Shown: piece by piece, positions 15,545 to 24,378 of the stretch
Layout of the letters: every line of letters starts with the position of its first letter
How positions within the stretch are numbered: the first letter of the stretch is position 1
From: Nocardia sp. alder85J
Lineage (GTDB): Bacteria; Actinomycetota; Actinomycetes; Mycobacteriales; Mycobacteriaceae
Assembly (NCBI RefSeq): GCF_020176955.2
Contig: NZ_JAIUCZ020000007.1
Span: 457,390-521,389, forward strand
DNA length: 64,000 nt
Direction: 5' to 3'
Program-made: the position numbers and the translations under genes
The notes under the pieces: generated by a model
Told to the model about the DNA's origin: nothing
What the model saw: the letters and a program-made list of their open reading frames with translations, nothing else
The model's database searches: none

Positions 15545-16429
15545 GTGTCGGCGTCTGCGAAATCGCTCCTGAACCTCCTCACGAGCCCCGGCCCGCATCG
15601 GGTGCTGGGCGGCAATCTGGCCGTCGCGGGCCAGCCCGGCGTGGTGTTCACCCCCGAGCGGGGCACCAACCTCCCGGCCGTCGCCTTCGGGCACGGCTGG
15701 CTCAGCGGCGCGGGCAATTACGTGCGGCTGCTCCAGCATCTGGCGTCGTGGGGCTTCGTGGCCGCCGCGCCGGATTCGGAGCGCGGGCCCGTGCCCTCGC
15801 ACCTGAACCTCGCCCTGGACCTGCTCACCACCCTCGACATCCTCACCGGGGTCCGGCTGGGCGAGGGCAACGTCACCGTGCACCCGGAGCGGGTGGCGCT
15901 CGCCGGGCACGGCATGGGCGCCGGAGCGGCCGTGATCGCCGCCGCGCAACGGCCGGTCGGCGCGGTCGCCGCCCTGTATCCGGCGCACACCGCGCCCGCC
16001 GGGGAGTCGCTGGCGCCCAAGATCGACATCCCGGCGCTGATCGTGGCCGGTGACACCGATATCGAATCGGTCGGCAGCAACGCGCTGCCGCTGGCCCGCG
16101 CCTGGGGCGGGCCGCTGGTGCTCCGGACGGTCGACGGCGCCTCGCACAACGGCATGGTGGCGGGCCGCCGCCTCCTCGCGGCGCTCGGCGCCGGCAAACA
16201 CGAGCCGCGCACCGAACGCCTCACCCGCGCCCTGCTGGTCGGCTATCTGAGCTACGAACTGCTCGGCGACAAGAAGTTCGAGGCCTTCGCCGATCCGGAG
16301 GCGCGGCTGCCGCACACCACGGCCGTGGATCCGAACCCGGTGGCGGACGAGCTCGAAGAACTCGAGGACGAGAACTCGCGGCTGTCGGGCCGGCAGGTCG
16401 TGCAACTGGTGCAACTGCTGCGCAAGTAG
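15545..16429 (+). CDS. Alpha/beta hydrolase-fold protein lacking the nucleophile serine
   Basis: This 294-residue protein resembles dienelactone hydrolases and cutinase-like esterases: LPAVAFGHGWLSG (oxyanion region), NVTVHPERVALAGHGMGAGAAVIAA, IPALIVAGDTDIE and the histidine region GASHNGMVAGRRLL. At the nucleophile elbow the expected G-x-S-x-G reads G-H-G-M-G, so Ser is replaced by Gly. The C-terminal 70 residues are a charged, Glu-rich extension (ELEELEDENSRLSGRQVV) not typical of the enzymes. No signal peptide is seen. The GTG at 15545 is the best in-frame start. It is probably non-hydrolytic or uses other chemistry. Confidence 0.8.
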   Translation: MSASAKSLLNLLTSPGPHRVLGGNLAVAGQPGVVFTPERGTNLPAVAFGHGWLSGAGNYVRLLQHLASWGFVAAAPDSERGPVPSHLNLALDLLTTLDILTGVRLGEGNVTVHPERVALAGHGMGAGAAVIAAAQRPVGAVAALYPAHTAPAGESLAPKIDIPALIVAGDTDIESVGSNALPLARAWGGPLVLRTVDGASHNGMVAGRRLLAALGAGKHEPRTERLTRALLVGYLSYELLGDKKFEAFADPEARLPHTTAVDPNPVADELEELEDENSRLSGRQVVQLVQLLRK

Positions 16430-16626
16430 GTGCGGGTCGGGCGGTGACTTCGCCGCATCCGAGGAGTGCACCGGCGCGACGTACGACACCACGTGTGACC
16501 GTGGGTGTACCGCAAGCCAGGCCGGAACACCGGTCCCACCCGGCGGTTCACCGAATCACCCGGCTACGCCGAGCCCGACGACTTCTCCGGCCCGCGTGGC
16601 GCTGTGAACTGCGCAATCGGTGTGGA

Positions 16627-17124
16627 TCACGACCAGCGCGGCCGGTAGTACGGCTCCTCCGGATCGGTGGGCTCGACCGTTTCACCGGCTCGGCGAGCGG
16701 CGGCGGACCGGACGACCGCGGCACGGAGTTCGGCCCGGCGGCGGGCCTCGTCCGCCACCCGGGACGCCTCGACCCGCGCAGTCTCCTCGGTCGCGAGAGG
16801 GCCGGCCGATTCGGCGTGGTGCTGCCGTGCCGGCATGTTCTCCGGTGCGGCGGGCGGGATCGTCGGTACCGGGTCGAGCGAGTTCGACTGCGCTGCTTGC
16901 GGAGTCATCGAAATGGTGTCGGCCTGAGCCGATGGCCCGCCGGGCGGGCAGGGGCCGCTCGGCTGCGCGTTTCGGGGCGGTCGATGGGCAGCAGCGCCTC
17001 GGCGGTCGGCGGCACGGGCGCTGGCGGCCGTGCGCTGCCGGATCTCGTGCAGTTCGTCCACCAAGCGGTCCATGCGGTGAGCGTGTTCGGCCGCGTGACG
17101 CTCGATTTCGGCCGCGTAGTCCAT
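16627..17124 (-). CDS. Hypothetical charged protein of a T7SS-like module
   Basis: The 165-residue protein is not recognised. The N-terminal half is a His/Glu/Arg-rich helix (YAAEIERHAAEHAHRMDRLVDE), the middle is Pro-rich and disordered, and the C-terminal half is again helical (ARVEASRVADEARRRAELRAA). It has no signal peptide or membrane segment. It is the third gene of a module (EspC-like, large repeat protein, this one), 23 nt after the gene before it. The helix content fits a chaperone or secreted partner, but there is no direct evidence. Confidence 0.6.
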   Translation of the reverse strand: MDYAAEIERHAAEHAHRMDRLVDELHEIRQRTAASARAADRRGAAAHRPPRNAQPSGPCPPGGPSAQADTISMTPQAAQSNSLDPVPTIPPAAPENMPARQHHAESAGPLATEETARVEASRVADEARRRAELRAAVVRSAAARRAGETVEPTDPEEPYYRPRWS

Positions 17125-17147
17125 AAGGGTGATTCTCCGGCGAGCGA

Positions 17148-18689
17148 TCAGAGCGGACCGGCCTCGGCCAGATCGGCGCCGGTGTCGAAGGGCTGGGCGC
17201 TGGTCGGCTGACCGGGGTCGGGCCGGGGTGGAACCGGTGGCTGTGGCTGTGGCTGTGGCTGTGGCTGTGGCTGTGGCTGTGGCTGTGGCTGTGGCTGTGG
17301 AGCAGGTTGACCGGCGTCGGATTCCGCCGGTCGTGGAGAGTCGTTGCGGGGAGCGAGTTTTCGGGCTTCCGGAGCGGCGGGGTCGTTCGGGTCGGGGGTG
17401 GGTGGCGCGGCGGCGGGGGCGTGGTCCTCGGTGGTGATCACCGGGTTGCCGTGGTCGTCCAGCGTCGCGGAATAGGTCTTGTGGTCGTCGCGGTCGGTCA
17501 GGTCCACTGTCAGTGCGCCGTCGTCGAGACGAACTTCCAGGTGGCGGCCGGCTATGTCGAAATCAGCGGCAGCCGGATCGGTGCCGGTGGGTAGCGGAGT
17601 CGGGGTGAGGAGGCCGTTCAAGGCGGCTGTGGCTTGATCGGTTGCCTGTCCCAGTAGGCCGTGCAGCGCTGTCATGGCTTGATCGGCCGTCGCCCCGAGC
17701 AGACCGGGCAAGGCGGTGGCTTGATCGGTCGTCTGCCCGAGCAGGCCGTGCAGGGCCGCCGTGGCTTGGTCGGTTGCTTGCCCGAGCAGGCCGGACCGGT
17801 CCGGCAGGGTTCGGTCGAGGGTGGCGAGCAGTGATCCGGCGTCGTCCGCCACCTGGCTCAGCGTGGCAAGACCGGCGGCGATGTCCGGAATGTCCGGGGC
17901 GGTGGGTTCCGGGTGGCCGAGGCCGTCTCGATTCGCCGAGGAGTGTTCGGGATCGGTGGCCCGGGTGGCGCTCACGGTCGGCGGTGAGTCGGGTGCGGCG
18001 TTCAGCGCCTGTGCGACGAGCAGGAAGGGCTGTTCGACGGCGTCGCGGGTCAGGCGGCAGAGTTCGGTGAAGATCCGTACCTTGCTCTCGATGTCCGGCT
18101 TGAATGTGCTCTCCAGCCAGTCCGCGGCGCCTGCCCGATCGGCGAGCGGGTGAGCCAGGTACGCGTCCGTCAGTCGCCGGACGTCCTCCGGGGACTTGCC
18201 TCCGACGGTCACCTCACCGTGTTCGAGCAGTTCGAGAGTGGCGCAGGCCTTTCGGTACACGGCCGCGCGCAGGGCCGGGACCGCCGCGCCGAGCGCCGCG
18301 GCGGCCTGCTGCGCGTACTGTCGCTCCTCCTCGGCATCGCGCAGCCGATCGGACCACACGGTCGCGGCCGTCTCCGCCGCCGTGCCGCCCTGCCACACTC
18401 CCGGCAGTCCGGTCAGCAGATCGCGCTGCGCCTGCCATTGCTCGCCGGCGCCGGACAGCGCGGTGGTGAACTGCTGCTGGACGCCGCCGAGTCCGGCCAG
18501 GTCCATGCCGCGTTCCTGGTCGTACAGGCGCTGGAAATCGGCGGCGGTGGAGGCGTTCTCCGGGCCGGAGCCGAAGGCCCGGTGGTACTCCGGATAGAAC
18601 TCGAGCACACAGCGCAGTCCGTACGCTCCGTAGTCCAGGATGTCGTCGACGCTGCCCTGGGGGCCGGGGTCCGGCTGGGGGTTCGGCAT
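17148..18689 (-). CDS. Large WXG-like repeat protein, probable T7SS substrate
   Basis: The 513-residue protein has three parts. Residues 1-200 are helical and include LPGVWQGGTAAETAATVW, a WxG motif in a helix-turn-helix context as in WXG100/PPE-type T7SS proteins. Residues about 290-355 contain four to five copies of a motif like GLLGQATDQATAALH. A small beta-rich segment then follows (FDIAGRHLEVRLDDGALTVDL, TYSATLDDHGNPVITTED), and a low-complexity tail with about ten Pro-Gln pairs encoded by a GGCTGT microsatellite. It follows an EspC-like gene by 24 nt, which supports export by an ESX system. No known catalytic domain was seen. Confidence 0.7.
   Translation of the reverse strand: MPNPQPDPGPQGSVDDILDYGAYGLRCVLEFYPEYHRAFGSGPENASTAADFQRLYDQERGMDLAGLGGVQQQFTTALSGAGEQWQAQRDLLTGLPGVWQGGTAAETAATVWSDRLRDAEEERQYAQQAAAALGAAVPALRAAVYRKACATLELLEHGEVTVGGKSPEDVRRLTDAYLAHPLADRAGAADWLESTFKPDIESKVRIFTELCRLTRDAVEQPFLLVAQALNAAPDSPPTVSATRATDPEHSSANRDGLGHPEPTAPDIPDIAAGLATLSQVADDAGSLLATLDRTLPDRSGLLGQATDQATAALHGLLGQTTDQATALPGLLGATADQAMTALHGLLGQATDQATAALNGLLTPTPLPTGTDPAAADFDIAGRHLEVRLDDGALTVDLTDRDDHKTYSATLDDHGNPVITTEDHAPAAAPPTPDPNDPAAPEARKLAPRNDSPRPAESDAGQPAPQPQPQPQPQPQPQPQPQPQPPVPPRPDPGQPTSAQPFDTGADLAEAGPL
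17239..17300. repeat. (GGCTGT)10 microsatellite inside the coding region
   Basis: Ten perfect GGCTGT units run from 17239 to 17298 and encode the Pro-Gln tail of the large repeat protein on the minus strand. A change in unit number would keep the frame and change the length of the tail by two residues per unit. Confidence 0.95.
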
Positions 18690-18713
18690 CGCCCTCTCAC
18701 CTCTCGACGGCTG

Positions 18714-19031
18714 TCATCGGTTGCCGGTATCGGCGGCGTGCTGCGAATTGTGTTGTTCGGCGGCCGTATACGAGGCAGCGGCCGAACGCATCGCCGCCGC
18801 GGTGGCGGCGGTGTCGTCACTCCACTGTCGCAGCCGGCCGGCGACGCGGGCCACCCCGGCCCGCACCGCCTGCCCGTGCTCCGCATAGTCGCGACCGGCG
18901 ATGGCGGCACCGAAACCGATGTCGCCCAGCTGTTCCGAATACCGGCCCAGCGCATCGGCCGACTGCTGGGCCCGCTCCGCCAGTTGCCGCAGGCCCGGCG
19001 GATCGACACGAAGCTCGTCAACGCTGCTCAT
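18714..19031 (-). CDS. EspC-like type VII secretion target
   Basis: This 105-residue all-helical protein has the features of the ESX-1 EspC family (PF10824): a start LRVDPPGLRQLAERAQQSAD, a long central helix, and a tail TAAAMRSAAASYTAAEQHN ending close to the C-terminus with the Tyr of a YxxxD/E-type export signal (YTAAE). The ATG at 19031 is preceded by AAGGGG. It heads a three-gene module with the WXG-like repeat protein and the charged protein. A second EspC-like gene lies at 24375-24698. Export by an ESX system is inferred from the family. Confidence 0.75.
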   Translation of the reverse strand: MSSVDELRVDPPGLRQLAERAQQSADALGRYSEQLGDIGFGAAIAGRDYAEHGQAVRAGVARVAGRLRQWSDDTAATAAAMRSAAASYTAAEQHNSQHAADTGNR

Positions 19032-19208
19032 CCCCAACCCCTTCGACTCGGATTCGTTCGACCCCTACAGCTGTCCCGATATCAGTTCGACGCATCGGCC
19101 GGGCCGCCGGTTCCACCTCGGCGCGCATCGCCTCGTGAGCGGAACGATGCCGGACATCGGCGCCGCACCGGACTCGGCCGATGAGCCGGATACCGACCGA
19201 GCCGGATC

Positions 19209-19526
19209 TCACCTGCTCCGGTTGGCGTGCCCGGTGTCGCCCAGATGGCCGCGGTCGGTGCGCACCCACTCGCTGGTTCCGTCGGGATGGTGGTGGAACT
19301 CCCACGCCGCGTAATCGCCGTCGGTGTCCATGATGGTGACGTGGTCGGCCAGGCCGTCGTGGTCGAGGTCGGTCCAGACATCGATGCCGTGGTCGCCGTG
19401 CACGGATTCCGTATCGGCCGGACCGGTGTGATCCGGGTGCAGTTCGACTCCACCCAACCCGCTGAGGTCGGAGTGGGTGTCCACGCTCGGCAGGTCCAGA
19501 CCGGGCAGATCGTCCGAAGTGATCAC
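19209..19526 (-). CDS. Small acidic Asp-repeat protein (DUF6802-like)
   Basis: The 105-residue protein is rich in Asp, His and Gly and carries DxDxDG-like calcium-loop repeats: DVWTDLDHDGLADHVTIMDT and then DGDYAAWEFHHHPDG. This pattern resembles thrombospondin type-3 or FG-GAP repeats and the DUF6802 proteins of nocardiae. It has no signal peptide. The GTG at 19526 has GAGAGGGGG upstream. It sits upstream of the EspC-like gene on the same strand, separated by 177 nt, so it may be part of the same T7SS substrate cluster. Metal binding is an inference from sequence pattern. Confidence 0.65.
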   Translation of the reverse strand: MITSDDLPGLDLPSVDTHSDLSGLGGVELHPDHTGPADTESVHGDHGIDVWTDLDHDGLADHVTIMDTDGDYAAWEFHHHPDGTSEWVRTDRGHLGDTGHANRSR

Positions 19527-19602
19527 GAGCCCCCTCTCACGGTGGGTACGGCGAGATGCCGGTCCCATCGTGACATCCTCGCGGCCCGCTCGCAGCCGAC
19601 CG

Positions 19603-21267
19603 ATGGACACCCGCCAGACTCTTCTGGTGAGCACGACACTGCACGCACAGGGTTTGTCCGCCGGCCACGGTGAGCGCATCCTGTTCAGCGACCTCGATCT
19701 GGTGCTGGCCCCCGGCGATGTGATCGGCCTGGTCGGCGTGAACGGCGCGGGCAAATCCACGCTGCTGCGCATGCTGGCCGAGCGCACGCCGCAGACCGGG
19801 CAGATCATCCTCAGCCCGCCGGACGCGACGGTCGGATACCTCGCGCAGGAGCCCGAGCGGATCGCCCGGGAGACCGTGCTGCAATTCCTGGCCCGCCGCA
19901 CCGGGGTCGCCGCCGCGCAGCGGACGATGGACGCCGCGGCCGAGCGGCTCGGCGACGGAGGCGACGACGACTACTCCCCCGCGCTGGAGCGCTGGCTCGC
20001 CCTCGGCGGCGCCGATCTGGAGCAGCGGGCCGAGGAGGTGGCCGCCGATCTGGGCCTGACCGACCGGCTGCCCACCGGGCTCGACACCCCGATGACGGGA
20101 CTGTCCGGCGGGCAGGCCGCGCGCGCCGGGCTGGCGTCGGTGTTGTTGTCCCGCTTCGACGTGCTGCTGCTCGACGAACCCACCAACGATCTCGACCTGG
20201 ACGGGCTGGCCCGGCTGGAGCGGTTCGTCACCGCGGTGCGGGTGCCGCTGATGGTGATCAGCCACGACCGAGAGTTCTTGGCGCGCACCGTGAATCGCGT
20301 CGTGGAGCTGGATCTCGCGCAGCACCAGGTCGGTGTCTACGACGGCGGGTACGAGGCGTATCTGGCCGAGCGCGAGATCGACCGGCGGCACGCGCGGGAG
20401 GCGTTCGAGGAGTACGCCGACACCAAGGCGGGGCTGGAGGCCCGGCAGAACATGCAGCGCAACTGGCTCGAGCACGGTGTGCGCAATGCCCGCCGCAAGA
20501 CCCGTGACTCGGACAAGGCCGGTCGCAAGATGCGCCAGGAGTCCACCGAGAAGCAGGCGTCGAAGGTGCGGCAGACGCAGCGCCGCATCGAACGCCTCGA
20601 CGCGGTGGAGGAACCGCGCAAGGAATGGGAGCTGCGGATGTCGATCGCGGCCGCCCCGCGCAGCGGCGCGGTGGTCGCGACGGTGTCGCAGGCGACCGTC
20701 ACTCGCGGCGACTTCACGCTGGGACCCGTGACCGCACAGGTCGATTGGGGTGACCGGATCGTGCTCACCGGCGCGAACGGCTCCGGGAAGTCCACGTTGC
20801 TGGCCCTGCTGCTCGGAAAGATCCGGCCGGACACCGGAACCGCCGCGCTCGGCTCCGGCGTGGCGATCGGCGAGGTCGATCAGGCGCGCGGGCTGTTCCG
20901 CGGCGACGCCACCCTGGTGGACACCTTCGGCGCGCAGATCCCGGACTGGAACGACGCCGACATGCGCACCCTGCTGGCCAAATTCGGCCTGCGTGGCCCA
21001 CATGTGCTGCGGCCCAACGACACTCTCTCCCCCGGTGAGCGCACCCGCGCGGCACTGGCGCTGCTCCAGGCCCGCGGCGTGAACCTGCTGGTGCTCGACG
21101 AGCCGACCAACCACCTGGACCTGCCCGCGATCGAGCAGCTGGAGGAGGCGGTCGAATCCTTCGACGGCACCCTGCTGCTGGTCACCCACGACCGCCGCAT
21201 GCTCGACAACGTCCGCGCCACCCGCCGCTGGCACCTGGACCGGGGACGACTGAGCGAATCGAACTGA
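19603..21267 (+). CDS. ABC-F family ATPase
   Basis: The 554-residue protein has two ABC domains in one chain and no membrane segment, as in ABC-F translation factors and antibiotic-resistance proteins that act on the ribosome. First domain: Walker A GVNGAGKST, signature LSGGQ and DEPTNDLD. Second domain: GANGSGKST, signature LSPGERTR and DEPTNHLD. The linker between them (about residues 250-330) is long, basic and coiled-coil-like, as in the P-site tRNA interaction motif. The start is ATG 19603 or GTG 19627; neither has a good ribosome binding site. It is flanked on both sides by T7SS-like modules but probably unrelated to them. Confidence 0.92.
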   Translation: MDTRQTLLVSTTLHAQGLSAGHGERILFSDLDLVLAPGDVIGLVGVNGAGKSTLLRMLAERTPQTGQIILSPPDATVGYLAQEPERIARETVLQFLARRTGVAAAQRTMDAAAERLGDGGDDDYSPALERWLALGGADLEQRAEEVAADLGLTDRLPTGLDTPMTGLSGGQAARAGLASVLLSRFDVLLLDEPTNDLDLDGLARLERFVTAVRVPLMVISHDREFLARTVNRVVELDLAQHQVGVYDGGYEAYLAEREIDRRHAREAFEEYADTKAGLEARQNMQRNWLEHGVRNARRKTRDSDKAGRKMRQESTEKQASKVRQTQRRIERLDAVEEPRKEWELRMSIAAAPRSGAVVATVSQATVTRGDFTLGPVTAQVDWGDRIVLTGANGSGKSTLLALLLGKIRPDTGTAALGSGVAIGEVDQARGLFRGDATLVDTFGAQIPDWNDADMRTLLAKFGLRGPHVLRPNDTLSPGERTRAALALLQARGVNLLVLDEPTNHLDLPAIEQLEEAVESFDGTLLLVTHDRRMLDNVRATRRWHLDRGRLSESN

Positions 21268-21381
21268 TCCGCGGCCCGCACCCCGAGGGGAACCGCCCAC
21301 CGGGACCGGCCCGAACGGCGACCACACCCGACCCGAAACGCTCGGCCGAGTCGACCCGCAACCTGTACCCGGACCGCAATC

Positions 21382-21397
21382 GGCCGACGGGTCGGCC
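21382..21397. terminator. Short GC hairpin between convergent genes
   Basis: GGCCGA-CGGG-TCGGCC forms a 6-bp stem with a 4-nt loop between the stop codons of the ABC-F gene and the gene at 21407. No T-run follows, so terminator function is only suggested by position. Confidence 0.3.
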
Positions 21398-21406
21398 CGA
21401 AGCGCG

Positions 21407-22990
21407 TCAGGCCCCGGCGATGGTGGTGATCAGGGTGCGGGCGCCGGCGGTACGGGTGCCGACGATCTGGGTGAAGGTGCGCGGCGACTCGCCCGGCTTC
21501 TGCTGGGTGAGCCGCACCTCCCATTGCCCGTCGGTGTCGGAAGCAATGCCCGCGCGGGTGATCTGCACGCAGTAGCGGGTGCCGGACGGCACCTGATCGA
21601 TCCCGCGCTGGATCTGATCGGCGGGCGGCACGGTCGCGTCGTCGGCCACCACGGCCCGCGCCGCGAAACCGGATCGCTGCACGTAGTACGCCCGCTCGAA
21701 GGCGAAGATGGCGTCCGGACCGCTGCCGGTGCCGCCGGGGTCGGTGCCCGACATCACATCGCTGCCGCGCTTCTGCTCACACCCCTCGGCCGCGATCGCC
21801 CCCGCCGGCGCGGCGGCGGTGCTGGGCACCGCGGAGCCCGCGGCGACCGGCACTCGCGTCGATGCCGGCGAGGCCGCCTGGCTCGGGGTGCGGCGCTGGG
21901 CACTGTGCAGCGCCACCAGCAGCACCGCCACCACCACGATCCCGAGGCCCAGCATGATCAGCAGCGCCATCGGCCGGTTGCCGCTGCCGCGTTCGCTACC
22001 GCCACCCGCGCGCCGCGGATGCCGCAGGCGCAGACCGGGATTCCCGCCGGACCGATCGACCAGAGAAGGCGCCGTGACGCGCTCCTCCTCGTAGTCGTCG
22101 TCCCCTTCGTAACCACGGATCTGCACATGTGAGGTGAGCTGCTGCGGTTCGGCCCGCGGCGAACTCGAATCCAGCCACTGCTCCCAGCCGCCGGACCGCT
22201 CGTCGGACGAACCCCGTTGCGACTCCGGCCATCCCGCCGCATCACCGGACTCCGGCTGCGAATATCCCTGCGCCACACGCTCATCCGACGACTCCGTCAC
22301 CGGATAGGACGCGGACTCCGTCACCGGATAACCGGATGCGGCCGCCGCCGAGGGATATTCGTCCTCCGAGTGCCGGGCGGAGTAGCCCCGAGGCGTCGGA
22401 CCGGCCGCGTAGTAGTCATCCGCAGGCCCCCCCGATTCCGGATGTCCCGGCTCCACGCCGCCATCGGCATATCCCGACGCGGCCAGGTGGCCGCCGTACC
22501 CCGACCCGGTAACCGATTCGCCGGCAACAGGTTCCGCATCACCGTAGCCGGGCGCGGGCTCCTCCGCCGGTTGCCGGTAGGCGATCGCCGCTGGATGGCC
22601 GGCCGAGTACCCCGGCCCGAACCCGCGAGACTCGTCCGGCAACGCGACACCACCGTTCTCGGGCGCGACCGGAGGATGGACCGCGGTTGTCTCGTGTGGA
22701 CCGTACGCCGAGGGTTCGATATCGTCCCAGCCGCCGTCGTGCCGCCGGATCGATACCGAACCGGGACGGTGGTCCACGTCGTGGGTGCGGAGGATGTCGG
22801 CGGGCGTCACCCGGTCCGGGTCGACGGTGTCCACGCCGGGAGTTCGGTTGCGGCGTGCGAGCTTACGGGTGCCGCGGCGACGCCGGGGGCGTCGCGACGG
22901 CATCCGCACCATCGGCAGGCCGAGGTCGAACGGGTTGGCCGCCTCCTCGGCGGATTCGTCGCCCTCGGGCTCGTCGTCGGGAGGTGTCAT
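21407..22990 (-). CDS. Single-pass membrane protein with disordered N-terminus (T7SS-associated)
   Basis: The 527-residue protein starts with an acidic tail and an Arg-rich patch (RMPSRRPRRRRGTRKLARR). About 250 residues of Gly/Tyr/Ser/Pro-rich disordered sequence follow, with a duplicated YPVTES, then one membrane helix (MALLIMLGLGIVVVAVLLVAL, about 335-355). The outer domain of about 150 residues has a cysteine pair (AAEGCEQKR and GTRYCVQI) and resembles DUF8176: IFAFERAYYVQRSGFAARAV and PPADQIQRGIDQVPSG. The ATG overlaps the previous stop by one base (TGATG). It is the third gene of the second EspC-like module. Function unknown. Confidence 0.7.
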   Translation of the reverse strand: MTPPDDEPEGDESAEEAANPFDLGLPMVRMPSRRPRRRRGTRKLARRNRTPGVDTVDPDRVTPADILRTHDVDHRPGSVSIRRHDGGWDDIEPSAYGPHETTAVHPPVAPENGGVALPDESRGFGPGYSAGHPAAIAYRQPAEEPAPGYGDAEPVAGESVTGSGYGGHLAASGYADGGVEPGHPESGGPADDYYAAGPTPRGYSARHSEDEYPSAAAASGYPVTESASYPVTESSDERVAQGYSQPESGDAAGWPESQRGSSDERSGGWEQWLDSSSPRAEPQQLTSHVQIRGYEGDDDYEEERVTAPSLVDRSGGNPGLRLRHPRRAGGGSERGSGNRPMALLIMLGLGIVVVAVLLVALHSAQRRTPSQAASPASTRVPVAAGSAVPSTAAAPAGAIAAEGCEQKRGSDVMSGTDPGGTGSGPDAIFAFERAYYVQRSGFAARAVVADDATVPPADQIQRGIDQVPSGTRYCVQITRAGIASDTDGQWEVRLTQQKPGESPRTFTQIVGTRTAGARTLITTIAGA

Positions 22991-24378
22991 CAGATCGCGT
23001 CGTCACCGAAATCGCCGATGACGGCGGCCGGAACCATCACCGCCTCGGCCGGGGTCGTCACGCCGAGCTGGCCGTCACGCGATTTGTGGTCCTGGTCGCC
23101 GCTGCCCCCGGGCGGCGGCATCGCGACACCGCCGGTGGCGCCGGAGGAGGAGGACGGGCCCGGGTCGGGCGCGGCCATGCGGGCCGGGCCGGGGCTCGAC
23201 GGTTTCGGATCCGGTTGCGCCGCGGTCGAATCCGATCCGGAACCGTTCGACATCGGCGGATCGTCGGGGGCGGCGCCACCGGTGTCCTGCGGGCCCTGCG
23301 TGGCGGGGGGCGTGACCGGCGCCGGCGAGGGACTGCCGCCACCGAAGTCGATGATCGGCTTGGAGCCGTTGGCCCCGCCGCCGGTGCCGGCGGCGCCGGT
23401 CCCGTTGGTGGTGCTACCGGGATGCAGCAGTTCGGGAATCGCCTTCTCGGCCCCGTCCGCGACCACGTCCATGGCGTGCGAACCGACCTCGGCGATCTTG
23501 TCGATCAGATGGGTGCCGATATCGACGCCGGCGCTGATGGCCGCCGTGCCCACCTGCACACCCGCCGCGATCAGCTGTCCCTGCAACTGCATCTGGGCGG
23601 CCTGCGCCGGGTCCATCGGCTGCCCACCGGACCAGTACTGCGCCGGTAGCACCGAATTCTGCCCGTACTGGGAGGAATCCGGCCCGCCGTACTGATAGCC
23701 CGGATTCGAACCACCGTACTGGTACCCGGGATTCGAGCCGCCGTACTGAGAGCTCGGGTCCGGGCCGCCGTACTGGTACCCGGGATCCGAATAGCTCGCG
23801 GTGGTGATCGGGTCCGTCACCGTCAGCGGGCCCATGGCGTCGAGGGCGCGGGTGTGCCCGTCCATCTCGGTCTGGGCGGACTGGACCGCGGTGATGGCAT
23901 CGCGCAGCGCCTGGGTGGCGCGGGTGATGACCGCGTCGGTGTCGGGGGCCGACTGGGCGCTGTCCAGGATGGTCCTGGCGTCGCGCCGGAAGTCGGCGAT
24001 GATCCGGTCGACCTGGCTCGCGGCGCGGGCACTGGTGGTGTGCGCGGCGGTCAGCACGGCCAGGTAGGCCGGGCCGCGGTCGGTGATGTCGCCGATCTGG
24101 GTCTGAGTGGTCCGCAGCGCGGGAACCGCTGCGTCGGAAGCATTGGACTGCCACGACGACTCCAGCGCGTGGATGCCGTCGCGGTGCGGGGCCTCCGTAT
24201 CGGCGGCCTGCGTGGTCGCCCGCGACAGGGCCGTGACGGTGGCCTGATCGGGCACCCCGGCGCCGCTGCCGAGCGAGGCGCGCAAGGCCAGCAGCGGTTG
24301 CACCAGCCGCGCCACGATCGGCGGATCGAAGTCGAGATCGGTGTAGCCCGCTCGACTCGTGGAAACCGTGCTGGTCAC
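22990..24378 (-). CDS. Large helical/Gly-Tyr repeat protein, probable T7SS substrate
   Basis: In this 462-residue protein, residues 1-175 are helical and resemble a WXG/EspA-type fold, with the turn HALESSWQSNASDAAV. Residues about 195-235 are repeats of PGYQYGGSN/PDSSQYGG type. Then comes a Gly/Ala-rich hydrophobic helix (GQLIAAGVQVGTAAISAGVDIG) like the membrane-interacting segments of Esp proteins, and a long Pro/Gly/Ser tail. The C-terminus ends DGQLGVTTPAEAVMVPAAVI, a conserved-looking block. The GTG overlaps the stop of the EspC-like gene (GTGA) and has GGAGGT upstream. The espC-espA-like pairing suggests co-secretion; no enzyme domain was seen. Confidence 0.7.
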   Translation of the reverse strand: MTSTVSTSRAGYTDLDFDPPIVARLVQPLLALRASLGSGAGVPDQATVTALSRATTQAADTEAPHRDGIHALESSWQSNASDAAVPALRTTQTQIGDITDRGPAYLAVLTAAHTTSARAASQVDRIIADFRRDARTILDSAQSAPDTDAVITRATQALRDAITAVQSAQTEMDGHTRALDAMGPLTVTDPITTASYSDPGYQYGGPDPSSQYGGSNPGYQYGGSNPGYQYGGPDSSQYGQNSVLPAQYWSGGQPMDPAQAAQMQLQGQLIAAGVQVGTAAISAGVDIGTHLIDKIAEVGSHAMDVVADGAEKAIPELLHPGSTTNGTGAAGTGGGANGSKPIIDFGGGSPSPAPVTPPATQGPQDTGGAAPDDPPMSNGSGSDSTAAQPDPKPSSPGPARMAAPDPGPSSSSGATGGVAMPPPGGSGDQDHKSRDGQLGVTTPAEAVMVPAAVIGDFGDDAI

